Shown here: piece after piece, positions 26,492-36,418 of the stretch
How positions within the stretch are numbered: the first letter of the stretch is position 1
How the letters are laid out: every line of letters starts with the position of its first letter
NCBI RefSeq assembly: GCF_023195925.1
Contig: NZ_JALPRE010000020.1
Location: forward strand, 1-64,000
DNA length: 64,000 nucleotides
Direction: 5' to 3'
Origin: Aquimarina acroporae
Lineage (GTDB): Bacteria; Bacteroidota; Bacteroidia; Flavobacteriales; Flavobacteriaceae
The notes under the pieces: model-generated
Seen by the model: only the letters and a program-made list of their open reading frames with translations
Told to the model about the DNA's origin: nothing
Databases searched by the model: none
Translations under genes and position numbers: made by a program

Positions 26492-26495
26492 ACTC

Positions 26496-29400
26496 TTAAT
26501 GTTTTTTTATTATCAATTGGGTTGCAATGTCATCAAACGCAATTTCTGTACCATTTATTACATCTGAAGAAAACTCAATTGTCTCGGTTAAGGTTTCATT
26601 TTTAATGTATGCTTCGTTGGTTGTAATTGCCTCTTGAACAGTTTCATTTTCCTGGAAAACAATTTCTATTTTATCTGTCACTTCAAAACCACTATCCTTA
26701 CGCATGTTTTGGATTCGATTTACAAGCTCTCGGGCGATACCTTCTTTTTTGAGCTCTGGTGTTATAGTGACGTCTAACGCTACCGTTAAAGAACCTGAAT
26801 TAGCAACCAACCAACCCTCTATATCTTGAGAGCTAATTTCTACATCATCGGTACCTAATGTAACAATTTTATCATTAATTTCTATATCAAAACTGCCAGT
26901 TTGTTCAAGAATTTTTATCGCCTCTTGATCAAACGATTGTATCTTGTTGGCAATCAACTTCATATCTTTCCCGAATCGAGGGCCTAAAGTTTTGAAATTT
27001 GGCTTAATTTGTTTTACTAATATGCCCGAAGCATCGTCTAAGAGCTCAATTTCTTTTACATTGACTTCGCTCTTAATCAAATCTGCAACATCAATTATCT
27101 CTTCTTTTTCAGTCTGATTTAGAACCGGTATCATAATGCGTTGCAAGGGTTGCCTTACTTTGATTTTTTCTTTTTGACGTAAAGAAAGCACTAATGAAGA
27201 AATGGTTTGAGCATTCTGCATTTTGTGTTCTAAAGCTTTGTCAACATAAGATTCATCATATTCAGGAAAATGAGCCAAATGAACACTTTCAAATGATTCT
27301 TTTCCTGTTCCCGCTACTAAATCTTTATAAAGTCTATCCATAAAGAATGGGGCAACAGGAGCACCTAATTTGGCAACGGTTACCATACAAGTATATAAAG
27401 TTTGATAGGCCGATATTTTATCTTTTTGATAATCTCCTTTCCAGTATCTTCTTCGGCTTAAACGAACAAACCAGTTACTTAGATATTCCTGAACAAAATT
27501 AGAAATTGCTCTGGTAGCTTTTGTAGGTTCGTAATCGTTATAAAATGCATCTACATTTTTGATCAAGGTATGCAATTCACTTAAAATCCAACGATCAATT
27601 TCAGGACGCTCGGCTAGCGTAATATCTTCTTCTTCATAAGAGAAATTGTCGATATTGGCATATAACGTAAAGAACGAATAGGTGTTGTATAATGTTCCGA
27701 AAAACTTTCTACGTACTTCTGCAATACCTTCAGAATCAAATTTTAAATTGTCCCAAGGGTTAGCATTGCTTATCATATACCAGCGGGTAGCGTCTGGACC
27801 ATATGTTTTTAGTGTTTCAAAAGGATCTACCGCATTGCCAAGACGTTTAGACATCTTTTGACCGTTTTTGTCTAGTACAAGTCCGTTGGAAACTACATTT
27901 TTGTAGGCTACATCGTCAAATATCATAGTGGCAATAGCATGTAGCGTGTAGAACCAACCTCTGGTTTGATCTACTCCTTCTGCAATGAAATCGGCTTTTT
28001 TCTCTCCGTTTTCAACCTTTTCTTTATTTTCAAATGGATAATGCCATTGTGCATAAGGCATAGATCCAGAGTCGAACCATACATCGATCAAATCACTTTC
28101 TCTTCTCATTGGTTTTCCTGATGGAGAAACCAAGGTGATTTGATCTACAACATTTTTATGAAGATCTACTTTCTCATAATTGTCTTCACTCATGTCCCCA
28201 ACTACAAAATCTGAAAAGAGGTCTTTTTCTAAAACTCCAGCATCTACAGCTTTAGCCATTTCATTTTTTAACTCTTCAACCGACCCTATGATCATTTCTT
28301 CTTTACCATCTTCGGTTCTCCAGATAGGAAGAGGGATACCCCAAAAACGAGATCTTGATAAGTTCCAGTCATTGGCATTTGCCAACCAGTTTCCGAATCT
28401 TCCTTCTCCGGTAGCTTTAGGTTTCCAGTTAATACCTAAATTAAGCTCGTGCATACGATCTTTAAATTCAGGAACTTTTATGAACCAAGAATCTAGAGGG
28501 TAATACAAGATGGGTTTATCGGTACGCCAACAGTTTGGATAACTGTGCACATATTTTTCAACCTTAAAGGCTTTATTTTCTGTTTTAAGTTTAATAGCAA
28601 GTTCAACATCTATAGATTTCTCTGGGGCCTCACCATTATCATAATATTCATTCTTTACATACTTACCTGCAAATTCACCAACATGCTTTGTGAATTTTCC
28701 TTGTAAGTCTACCAGTGGAACCAAATTGTCATTGTCGTCTTTTACCAGCATTGCAGGGATTTCCGGAGTGGCCAATTTGGCCACCATAGCATCATCTGCA
28801 CCAAAAGTAGGGGCAGTATGTACAATACCAGTACCATCTTCGGTAGTAACAAAGTCACCAGAAATTACTCTAAAAGCATTTTCTGGATTATGATATGGTT
28901 GAACGTAATCTATAAGTTGTTCATAACGAATACCGACTAAATCGATTCCCTTGAACTCGTTTAAAATCAAGTAAGGAATTTTTTTATCTCCTTGTTTAAA
29001 CTCGTTTAGTGTTTCTTCAGTTTCGGCTTGCACAAATTTTCCTCCAAATTGTTTTCCTACCAAATTCTTGGCTAGAATCACATTTACGGGTTCAAAAGTA
29101 TATTGATTAAAGGTTTTTACTACCACATAATCAATTTTAGGGCCCACCGTTAGTGCCGTATTTGAAGGTAAGGTCCATGGAGTGGTGGTCCAAGCAAGAA
29201 AATAAATATCACCGTTAATTTCTTTAAGGAAATTAGGTAATGTATCGGTATTAGCTTTGAATTGAGCAACTACCGTAGTGTCTGTAACATCTTGATAAGT
29301 TCCTGGTTGGTTAAGCTCATGAGAACTTAATCCCGTTCCAGCCTTTGGAGAGTATGGTTGGATCGTATATCCTTTATAAAGCAGTCCTTTCTTGTAAATT

Positions 29401-29900
29401 TGAGAAAGTAACCACCAAACACTCTCCATATATTTTGGTTTGTAGGTGATATAAGGATCATCCATATCTACCCAATACCCAATTTTCTGGGTAAGATCAT
29501 TCCATATATCAGTATAGCGCATTACTGCTTTTTTACAAGCTTCGTTATACTCTTCTATGGTGATTTTTTTTCCAATATCTTCTTTGGTAATACCCAATTC
29601 TTTTTCTACTCCAAGTTCAACTGGAAGACCGTGGGTATCCCACCCTGCTTTTCGCTTAACCTGAAATCCTTTTTGGGTTTTATAACGACAAAAAATGTCT
29701 TTAATAGCACGCGCCATAACGTGATGAATTCCAGGTAACCCATTTGCCGAAGGCGGGCCTTCGAAAAATACAAACGGTTCTGCTCCATCACGCTCACTAA
29801 TACTTTTATCAAATATGTTATTCTGTTGCCAGAAAGCTAGTATTTCATCAGCTAGTTTTGGTAAGTCAAGTCCTTTATATTCAGGAAACTTCGTGCTCAT
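26496..29900 (-). CDS. ileS: Isoleucine--tRNA ligase, eukaryotic-like (IleRS2) type with GIHH motif
   Basis: Charges tRNA-Ile with isoleucine and edits valine. I start at the ATG at 29900 (1134 aa, MSTKFPEYKGLDL); the ATG at 29960 adds 20 residues not typical of the family. Blocks seen: FEGPPSANGLPGIHH (residues 47-60), the CP1 editing region with TTTPWTLPSNTALTVG, GWDTHGLPVE, the DQTRGWFYTLHAI block and KMSKRLGN. The N-terminal class I HIGH motif is replaced by GIHH (57-60): positions 1 and 3 are swapped relative to HxGH. Such GxHH IleRS2 enzymes are reported to be extremely resistant to mupirocin. The long C terminus lacks the zinc-binding end of bacterial IleRS1. It is first in an ileS/DksA-like unit. 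Confidence 0.96.
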   Translation of the reverse strand: MSTKFPEYKGLDLPKLADEILAFWQQNNIFDKSISERDGAEPFVFFEGPPSANGLPGIHHVMARAIKDIFCRYKTQKGFQVKRKAGWDTHGLPVELGVEKELGITKEDIGKKITIEEYNEACKKAVMRYTDIWNDLTQKIGYWVDMDDPYITYKPKYMESVWWLLSQIYKKGLLYKGYTIQPYSPKAGTGLSSHELNQPGTYQDVTDTTVVAQFKANTDTLPNFLKEINGDIYFLAWTTTPWTLPSNTALTVGPKIDYVVVKTFNQYTFEPVNVILAKNLVGKQFGGKFVQAETEETLNEFKQGDKKIPYLILNEFKGIDLVGIRYEQLIDYVQPYHNPENAFRVISGDFVTTEDGTGIVHTAPTFGADDAMVAKLATPEIPAMLVKDDNDNLVPLVDLQGKFTKHVGEFAGKYVKNEYYDNGEAPEKSIDVELAIKLKTENKAFKVEKYVHSYPNCWRTDKPILYYPLDSWFIKVPEFKDRMHELNLGINWKPKATGEGRFGNWLANANDWNLSRSRFWGIPLPIWRTEDGKEEMIIGSVEELKNEMAKAVDAGVLEKDLFSDFVVGDMSEDNYEKVDLHKNVVDQITLVSPSGKPMRRESDLIDVWFDSGSMPYAQWHYPFENKEKVENGEKKADFIAEGVDQTRGWFYTLHAIATMIFDDVAYKNVVSNGLVLDKNGQKMSKRLGNAVDPFETLKTYGPDATRWYMISNANPWDNLKFDSEGIAEVRRKFFGTLYNTYSFFTLYANIDNFSYEEEDITLAERPEIDRWILSELHTLIKNVDAFYNDYEPTKATRAISNFVQEYLSNWFVRLSRRRYWKGDYQKDKISAYQTLYTCMVTVAKLGAPVAPFFMDRLYKDLVAGTGKESFESVHLAHFPEYDESYVDKALEHKMQNAQTISSLVLSLRQKEKIKVRQPLQRIMIPVLNQTEKEEIIDVADLIKSEVNVKEIELLDDASGILVKQIKPNFKTLGPRFGKDMKLIANKIQSFDQEAIKILEQTGSFDIEINDKIVTLGTDDVEISSQDIEGWLVANSGSLTVALDVTITPELKKEGIARELVNRIQNMRKDSGFEVTDKIEIVFQENETVQEAITTNEAYIKNETLTETIEFSSDVINGTEIAFDDIATQLIIKKH

Positions 29901-30070
29901 TTTGTCGTTCTTTCTATTAAGTTTGCGAAAATAAGGATTTTCTGTAAAATGATACGACAAAATTGGGCAATGATCTAAAATAAATAGAGTGTAATTAAAA
30001 TTTTTAACAAACTCTTTGATGTTCCATAACTTAGGCTTTAAAACTACCTAGATAAAATCACGGTTAAATT

Positions 30071-32425
30071 TTAAAAATCTACTACGATTCCAATACTGGG
30101 AATTATTTGTCCCGAGTCTGTTGGTATTGGTGTCAAACTTCTTGGTTCTATGATATCTCCGTTAGAGTTTCTGTTTAATCCAAACTGGGTAGGTTGAGGA
30201 GTTTTTTGTCCTAGAACGTTTTGTGCTTCTACAAATACATCTAATGAAATGTTTTTGAAATTCCATTTTTTATCTATTCGTAAATCAAGTTGACTGAAGA
30301 TATCTAGATTTTCTTCTCCTAATCTATCGTAGTCTAGAATTACTTCAGGGTAATTGGCCAAAGTTGCGTCAAGATCGGTAGGTACGAAAGGAGTTTCTCC
30401 TGCGAATCTATATCGAGCACTGATCTCCCAGTTTTTTTTGAGTTTGTATCCACCAGTAAATGAAACTAAGTGACGGCTATCCCAGACAGAAGGTAAATAT
30501 AGGTCTCTATCGAGTCCGGTAAATTCGCTATAAAACCAGGTGTACGCAAAGATGCCATAGAAATTATTGGTAAGTTTTTGTTGAAACTGGAGTTCTACCC
30601 CGTAGCTTCTTCCTTTTCCGGCTGTAATAACATCTTCGCTTCCTAGCACTTCGAAATCCCCTCCTTTGTTAGCCAGAGATACATCATCCAAAACTGATAC
30701 CGGATAATCATCATACTGTTTGTAAAACCCTTCCAGGGAAATGCTGGAAGAAGGTCCGAAATAGTGTTGTATGCCAAGTACATAATGGTCGCTTAATGTG
30801 TATTTTACATTTTTGTTTACCAGAATATCGTTATTATCTCTAAATCCAAGTATTGTGTATGGAGGTAATTTGTAATATCTTCCCAATGAGCCATTTAATC
30901 TCCAGTTTTCCTTGAATTCATAAGATAATGACAACCTGGGTGAGAATGTAGATAATAGGTCGTTACCTTCTGTAAAACTATCGTCATCTACTCTAAAACC
31001 AAAAGAAAGGTCAAGTTTGTCATTAAGAAAGGATTTTGTCACATTGGTAAACATTCCATATTTGTAAAAATCTATTTCTGTATTAAAAAAGTTGTTGTCG
31101 GTGAGGTTTATGGTTTCGTTATTATAATCAGAATATTGTGTGTTAAATCCAGCAGTAAGTTTCCAGTCTCCTAGAAATTTTGTGATTTGATATCGAAGTT
31201 TGGTTTCTGATTCGGTGGCATCGTTGTTAAAAATAACTCCGGTTTCATTTTCTGGATCTTCGTATCTGGTAAATTCATTGACCAATGTGTTGTTGCTCAA
31301 AGTGGTTTCCATAAATCCAGAGCCATTTTTGAATCGTTTTTTCCAAGACAATCCAATGGCATTGGTACGTTGGTTTATAAATGGAGCCTGTTCTAATTGT
31401 GCTTGTTGTTCTGCATCAAAATCCTCGGGAGCTTCTACAGAAAAATCATCTATAGATCCTAAACCTGTAAGATATATCTCATTGTAACTATCAATTTTGT
31501 GGTTTATTTTATATTGATAGTCCCAGTAGTTAGGTCTAAAAGGAAGACCTATTACCTCAAATAAAAACTGTAAATAACTACGTCTGGCCGATACTAAAAA
31601 GGTTGTTTTTGCTTCTTCTTGTTTACCTTTAAAAAGGGGACCTTCTAGCGTTAATGCAGCTTCACTAGCACTTACTCGAAAATTTCCACTTAAGTTCCGA
31701 CTGTTTCCGTTACGTTGACTAAACTGCAATACTCCCGATAATGGGTTATCATACTGAGCTCCAAAAGACGAGGTAGATAGTGTTACATTGTCTATAAATG
31801 ACACATTAATTAGTCCTACTGGTCCCCCAGCACTTCCTTGGGTGCTAAAGTGATTAATATTAGGAACTTCCATTCCGTCTAGATAATAAACAGTTTCATT
31901 GGGAGCGCCCCCTCTTATGATTAAATCGTTTCGAAACCCTCCTATTGAAGGAGCAACTCCAGGTAAAGTTTGAGCAACTTGAACAACATCATTATTGCTC
32001 CCAGGATAGGTTGCAATTTCTACTGCCGATAAGGATTGTGTAGATAATGGAGTTTCTTTAGGTCGGCTTATCTTATTCGCATTACTAATCACAACTTCGT
32101 CTAATGCCTCTGCAGATTCTTTAAGAACAAAATTATAGGAAGGCGTTCCTTTAGATCGTACAATCACATTAAATCTTGTTTGTGTTTCAAATCCAACATA
32201 GCTCACGATAAGATTGTAAGAACCCGGTGTAATGTTTTCGATCCTGTATTTACCGTCAAAATCGGTTTGTGCCCCTTTTTGGGTATTCTCCAAAAAAACT
32301 GAAGCCCCAAGAATGGGTTGACCCTTTTGATCGGTAACATTTCCAGATAATTCTCCATATACTTGGGCATTCATATAGGAAACAAATAGTAAAGAAAGCG
32401 CTAAAACAGTATTTTTGATATTCAT
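30071..32425 (-). CDS. TonB-dependent receptor with carboxypeptidase-regulatory-like domain
   Basis: Outer-membrane receptor; I place the start at ATG 32425 (784 aa), giving a normal signal peptide MNIKNTVLALSLLFVSYMNAQ. The frame open to 32485 adds an unlikely leader. Order: regulatory-like domain (ELSGNVTDQKGQPILGASVFLE, TDFDGKYRIENI), TonB-box-like ALDEVVISN, plug (PGVAPSIGGFRNDLIIRGG, ETVYYLDGMEVPNINHFSTQG), then a 22-strand-type barrel ending IPSIGIVVDF. The phrase RGGAPNETVYYLDG is typical of a Bacteroidota receptor group of unknown substrate. A MarR-type regulator is read away from it across a 117-base gap and may control it. Confidence 0.92.
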   Translation of the reverse strand: MNIKNTVLALSLLFVSYMNAQVYGELSGNVTDQKGQPILGASVFLENTQKGAQTDFDGKYRIENITPGSYNLIVSYVGFETQTRFNVIVRSKGTPSYNFVLKESAEALDEVVISNANKISRPKETPLSTQSLSAVEIATYPGSNNDVVQVAQTLPGVAPSIGGFRNDLIIRGGAPNETVYYLDGMEVPNINHFSTQGSAGGPVGLINVSFIDNVTLSTSSFGAQYDNPLSGVLQFSQRNGNSRNLSGNFRVSASEAALTLEGPLFKGKQEEAKTTFLVSARRSYLQFLFEVIGLPFRPNYWDYQYKINHKIDSYNEIYLTGLGSIDDFSVEAPEDFDAEQQAQLEQAPFINQRTNAIGLSWKKRFKNGSGFMETTLSNNTLVNEFTRYEDPENETGVIFNNDATESETKLRYQITKFLGDWKLTAGFNTQYSDYNNETINLTDNNFFNTEIDFYKYGMFTNVTKSFLNDKLDLSFGFRVDDDSFTEGNDLLSTFSPRLSLSYEFKENWRLNGSLGRYYKLPPYTILGFRDNNDILVNKNVKYTLSDHYVLGIQHYFGPSSSISLEGFYKQYDDYPVSVLDDVSLANKGGDFEVLGSEDVITAGKGRSYGVELQFQQKLTNNFYGIFAYTWFYSEFTGLDRDLYLPSVWDSRHLVSFTGGYKLKKNWEISARYRFAGETPFVPTDLDATLANYPEVILDYDRLGEENLDIFSQLDLRIDKKWNFKNISLDVFVEAQNVLGQKTPQPTQFGLNRNSNGDIIEPRSLTPIPTDSGQIIPSIGIVVDF

Positions 32426-32542
32426 AATCAACTTTTTGAGGGTTAATGAATTTTTGTTTAAAATATCTAGGCAAATATTAAACAAAAAAGTATTATATAG
32501 TAATAATTAATTATAATTTAGTGTTAAAAAGCACTTTTTCTA

Positions 32543-33178
32543 ATGAAAATTTATAGCTTAATAAAACAACTGATCGATCTTACGGGAGAGTTTGTGAAGG
32601 ATCGAAAGGACAAGGATATTCAACTAAAATCCTTTTCAAACTGGCTTTTCAAACGAATGGATAGTACTGTTTCTACAGAAAAGTATGAAATAACAGGTCA
32701 TAGTATTGAGGCAGAAATAGCTGCGCATATTGGTAGAATGAGCAGGTATTCTAATACATATATTAAATCTGCTATGGTTGACCTACCTTTTGCTACAGAT
32801 ATGGATTTTGCGTTTACAGCGATTCTTCATGGCGCTGGTCCTATTGGTAAAACAGAACTTATCAGAAAAATGGCATATGACAAATCATCGGGAATGGAGG
32901 TGATAAAACGCTTGTTAAAAAACTCGATTATAGAACAGTTTCCTAATCCTGATGACAAAAGGAGTAAACTATTAAGGTTGACAAAATTTGGAGAAGAAAA
33001 TATCATGAAAGCGTATTCTGAAGCTCATAAGGCAGCTAAAATGGTAAGTGGTAATTTAACGAATAGTGAGCAGATAACGCTTTTGAGAATATTAAAAAAA
33101 CTGGACGAATTTCATTATCCGATTTACTTATCTGAAGAAAAGGATTTTGCCGCTATAATCGAAAAGTATTCTTTATGA
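32543..33178 (+). CDS. MarR-family winged-helix transcriptional regulator
   Basis: A 211-residue protein with the MarR layout: an N-terminal dimerisation helix region (about 1-90), then winged-helix DNA-binding segments ATDMDFAFTAILHGAGPIGKTELIRKMAYDKSSGMEVIKRLLKNSIIEQ and the wing PNPDDKRSKLLRLTKFGEENI, with the conserved DDKRSK turn, and C-terminal dimer helices. At about 210 residues it is somewhat longer than the 140-160 typical for MarR. It is divergent from a TonB receptor, sharing a 117-base AT-rich intergenic region that must hold both promoters. No operator could be assigned with confidence. Confidence 0.85.
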   Translation: MKIYSLIKQLIDLTGEFVKDRKDKDIQLKSFSNWLFKRMDSTVSTEKYEITGHSIEAEIAAHIGRMSRYSNTYIKSAMVDLPFATDMDFAFTAILHGAGPIGKTELIRKMAYDKSSGMEVIKRLLKNSIIEQFPNPDDKRSKLLRLTKFGEENIMKAYSEAHKAAKMVSGNLTNSEQITLLRILKKLDEFHYPIYLSEEKDFAAIIEKYSL

Positions 33179-33221
33179 TTAAAAGTGCCTGTGAACTACT
33201 ATATTTTGCTAATTTTAGACC

Positions 33222-34010
33222 ATGAAACAATTTCTAGATATCACACTCATACAATCTCATTTGGCTTGGGAAAATCCTGTAGAAAATCGTTCTGTATTTA
33301 CTAAAAAAATAAATGCTATATCCCAAAAAACAGACCTCATTGTATTACCAGAAATGTTTAGCACTGGTTTTACCATGAATGCCAAAGAAGTAGCAGAATC
33401 TATGAAAGGTGATACCATAAGCTGGATGAAAGAAATGGCAACTAAAAAAGCTTGTGCGATTGCTGGGAGTTTGATTATTGAAGAAGAAAATAAATACTAC
33501 AATAGATTTGTATTTATGTTTCCAGATGGAGAATTAGAGTATTATGATAAACATCAACTCTTTACTTTGGCGAAGGAGCAGGAGGTGTTTACTGCGGGAA
33601 ATAATGAAGTTGTGGTCTCTTATATGGGGTGGAAGATTAAACTTCAGGTTTGTTATGATCTACGATTTCCGGTATGGGCCAGAAATACTAATAATTATGA
33701 TGTTTTATTGTATGTGGCTAGTTGGCCTAAACCAAGGGTTAATGCCTGGGATAGTTTGTTGAAAGCCAGGGCGATTGAAAATATGTGTTATTGTATTGGG
33801 GTAAATAGGGTTGGTTTAGATGGGAAAGGATATGAGTACAATGGGCATACTGCAATTTATGATGTTTTGGGGTATTCAGTGCTACCAGAAAACCCTATTG
33901 AGAAGGAAGCTGTAGTACATGCTACTTTAGATAAGTCTCATATTGAAAAAACAAGAGAAAAATTGCCGTTTTTAAAGGATGCAGATATTTTTCAAATCAC
34001 TCCAAAATAA
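33222..34010 (+). CDS. Omega-amidase/nitrilase-superfamily hydrolase (YafV/Nit2-like)
   Basis: A 262-residue C-N hydrolase with the full Glu-Lys-Cys triad: Glu44 in LPEMFSTGFTMN, Lys110 in YYDKHQLFTLAKEQ and Cys144 in LQVCYDLRFPVWAR. The EMFSTGF and CYDLRFP wording matches the YafV/Nit2 branch, which deaminates alpha-keto acid amides such as alpha-ketoglutaramate in the methionine-salvage and glutamine-transaminase cycles. It follows the MarR gene by 43 bases, and its end overlaps the converging lipoprotein gene by 14 bases. Substrate assignment is by family only. Confidence 0.9.
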   Translation: MKQFLDITLIQSHLAWENPVENRSVFTKKINAISQKTDLIVLPEMFSTGFTMNAKEVAESMKGDTISWMKEMATKKACAIAGSLIIEEENKYYNRFVFMFPDGELEYYDKHQLFTLAKEQEVFTAGNNEVVVSYMGWKIKLQVCYDLRFPVWARNTNNYDVLLYVASWPKPRVNAWDSLLKARAIENMCYCIGVNRVGLDGKGYEYNGHTAIYDVLGYSVLPENPIEKEAVVHATLDKSHIEKTREKLPFLKDADIFQITPK

Positions 34011-35607
34011 AGGTCTGCTTAATTTCCCAATTGGCTCTAACATCAATTATTTCAGGGAAGTAACTAACTTTTTCAGGTTGTATTCCTTTTAAAAAATTAC
34101 CAGGATCCCATTCGCCATTATTATTGCGATCAAAAATTACTCGTATCAAATATTTCGCAGGGTCTAAATAATCAAAAGTCAATACCTCATTATTGGTAAC
34201 AATTTTTTCCAGAATTACATCCTCTTTTTCATTGGTTAGCTGAACTATAACCGGATAAGAATCGATGTTTTGTAAGGTTAGGAATATGGTTCCATAATCG
34301 GCCAATTTCTTGGTTCTGAAGGTGAAATTGATCGTGTCATTCACATTGCCAATAAAATCTGTTACAGCATTGGGTAACAGCTGTAATCGGTACGAGTTGC
34401 TTTCTTGCTTTTCAAAATTTAACTCTGCTTCATTTTTTAGTGTATCTAAACTAATAGAAAAAGGTACATCTACTGTGTCCTTATCTGTTAGAGCAATCAA
34501 TTCTTCATTAATAACATCTAGGGGAGTATTTGAAGAGAAAACAAAATTTTTGTTGAGCGCTAGTGTAGATCCCGAAGCTGTGAGTTGTAATGAGTCTTTA
34601 TACTGATCTTTAAACCTGGCGACTAAAGTATCCTTGTAGTTTTTGGAGTTCGTTACTTCAAATAGCAACGAATCGGCTTCAAAAAAAGGCTTAAACCAGT
34701 AATGTAAGGTGTCCTTTTCCTTATCTGCAATAATTCTGGTTTTTAGAGTATCTGGAGCCTCACTAAGAAGTTTAATTTTCATACTATCTTTTTTTCCTTC
34801 AAAAGGAAAGAAGAATTCATTTTTTGAAACCTGTTTAGGGAGTAATGCTTTAAAGTCAAGCGTTTCTTTGAAGATATTCAAATTAAAAATTTTAGCAGTA
34901 TCTTCTGGTAAAGAGACTATTTCATTGTAGAACCCTATTTTGTCTTGTTTTGGTTCATATAAGTAATTAGCCGCCTTGTCTTTAAGAGCGATAAGTTTAA
35001 ACTTCCCTTCCTTTAGGTTATACAAATCGAAAAAAGTACTGTCAAGGGTATTTGTTACATATCTGGGTACTGTATTGAAGACAACAGAATCGGTATACGT
35101 TTCATTTACTTCATAAAGTGCAACTGTAATGTTAGGTTCTACTTCATTTTTAAGAGCATCAGATATAGTGCCTTTTATGTAAAGAGAATCCAAAAAATCA
35201 CCGGTAGAAAATACGTATCTGAAAAAAGGATAGGTGTTACCTTCGTTATTGTCTTCTACACTTTCTCCAAAGTTTATGCTGTAGGTGGTATTTTCTAAAA
35301 GAGTATCCAGAAATTTTATTTTTATAAACTTACTTGCACCTCCTAGCGGAGTAATGGTTGGTTTAGGATCCATTGGCGGAGAAACGATAATTTGCTTTTG
35401 TGGATCTTTCAGCTTAATATATTCATCAAAATAGATGCGAATCTCATCTCCAGTAAAATTGGTTGAAAAATTGGGTGGGAAAGCCTTGATAAAAACAGGA
35501 GGAGTTTCATCTTTTTCACCTCCGGTAATAGAACCTTTCTTAGCGCAACCTATTACCAAGATTAATAATATAAAAACAGATAATACTGAACTTAATCTTT
35601 TATTCAT
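33997..35607 (-). CDS. Ig-like domain-containing lipoprotein (Bacteroidota Ig_5 type)
   Basis: I start at ATG 35607 (536 aa): MNKRLSSVLSVFILLILVIGC is a clean lipoprotein signal with Cys21. The ATG at 35643 would place 12 extra residues before it. The next stretch GSITGGEKDETPPVFIKAFPPNFSTNFTGDEIRIYFDEYIKL is the hallmark of Ig-like domains (PF13205) in Bacteroidota surface lipoproteins. Further beta-rich repeats follow (LNKNFVFSSNTPLDVINEELIAL, NFTFRTKKLADYGTIFL), with a calcium-like DRNNNGEWDPG near the C terminus (about 505-515). Presumably located at the outer membrane; function unknown. Its 3' end overlaps the nitrilase gene. Confidence 0.85.
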   Translation of the reverse strand: MNKRLSSVLSVFILLILVIGCAKKGSITGGEKDETPPVFIKAFPPNFSTNFTGDEIRIYFDEYIKLKDPQKQIIVSPPMDPKPTITPLGGASKFIKIKFLDTLLENTTYSINFGESVEDNNEGNTYPFFRYVFSTGDFLDSLYIKGTISDALKNEVEPNITVALYEVNETYTDSVVFNTVPRYVTNTLDSTFFDLYNLKEGKFKLIALKDKAANYLYEPKQDKIGFYNEIVSLPEDTAKIFNLNIFKETLDFKALLPKQVSKNEFFFPFEGKKDSMKIKLLSEAPDTLKTRIIADKEKDTLHYWFKPFFEADSLLFEVTNSKNYKDTLVARFKDQYKDSLQLTASGSTLALNKNFVFSSNTPLDVINEELIALTDKDTVDVPFSISLDTLKNEAELNFEKQESNSYRLQLLPNAVTDFIGNVNDTINFTFRTKKLADYGTIFLTLQNIDSYPVIVQLTNEKEDVILEKIVTNNEVLTFDYLDPAKYLIRVIFDRNNNGEWDPGNFLKGIQPEKVSYFPEIIDVRANWEIKQTFILE

Positions 35608-35664
35608 ATCTCCTAAGCCAATTTTAGTGACACAAAGAAACAACTATATTAAAAAACAAAAAAA

Positions 35665-36345
35665 CTATTCTGTTATTGCCATAGCAGCAATACTTATTTT
35701 AATGCCTTGAACTGTCTTTAAAACGTTTATGCAAGCTTCAATGGTCGATCCTGTAGTAATAATGTCATCTACTAGCAGGATATGTTGATTTTCTAATAAA
35801 GACGTGTTCTGTAACTCAAATGTTTCAGCTGTATTTTGCCATCGTTTGAGTTTTTCTCTTTTAGATTGAGTGTTGTTGTAGGAATTTTTTTTCAAAAAAG
35901 TATCAGTATATTCTGCATTAATTTTTTTAGAGATTTCTATTCCAAATTTTTTAACCTGATTGTATCCTCGTTCTTTAAGTCTTTTTTTATGAAGGGGTAC
36001 TGGAATTACGTATTTAATATTTTGAAAATCAGTGCTTTGGAATAATTTTTCGCCTAGCCATTTCCCAAGCTCTTCTCCAACTTCTTCTCTTCCTCTATAC
36101 TTTAAATTGTGTATTAGATTTTGAACCAACCCACCTTTTTGAAATATCAATAAGGCGGCTCCATTTTCAATATTGGCTCTTCCACGAAATACTTTTTCAA
36201 TTTTTTTTGCGTTTACGTTATGAAAATTCCCCAAAGGAAGCTCATGACGACAAGTAGTACAGAGTATCCTTTCATTCTGATGCAGAGGGTTGTTACAGGC
36301 AGCACAATATGTCGGAAAGAATAAATAGACTAAGTCTCTTAGCAT
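35665..36345 (-). CDS. comF: ComF family phosphoribosyltransferase-like protein
   Basis: A 226-residue protein with an N-terminal zinc-ribbon (CAACNNPLHQNERILCTTCRHELPLG) and a C-terminal type I phosphoribosyltransferase domain (KYVIPVPLHKKRLKERGYNQVKKFG; PRPP-binding loop HILLVDDIITTGSTIEAC). In naturally competent bacteria ComF is needed for DNA uptake or processing. The domain pair is complete and the family is widespread in bacteria not known to be competent, so its role here is uncertain. It lies 57 bases upstream of the Ig-like lipoprotein gene on the same strand. Confidence 0.92.
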   Translation of the reverse strand: MLRDLVYLFFPTYCAACNNPLHQNERILCTTCRHELPLGNFHNVNAKKIEKVFRGRANIENGAALLIFQKGGLVQNLIHNLKYRGREEVGEELGKWLGEKLFQSTDFQNIKYVIPVPLHKKRLKERGYNQVKKFGIEISKKINAEYTDTFLKKNSYNNTQSKREKLKRWQNTAETFELQNTSLLENQHILLVDDIITTGSTIEACINVLKTVQGIKISIAAMAITE

Positions 36346-36418
36346 TTTATTAGGGGGATTATCATTAATTATTATATTTTAGCTATTTGAAATAACCATC
36401 AAAAATTAGAAATTAATT

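Noticed and set aside
29901..29960. Longer start for IleRS
   Set aside because: The 20 added residues are not part of the family; ATG 29900 gives the normal opening MSTKFPEYKGLDL.
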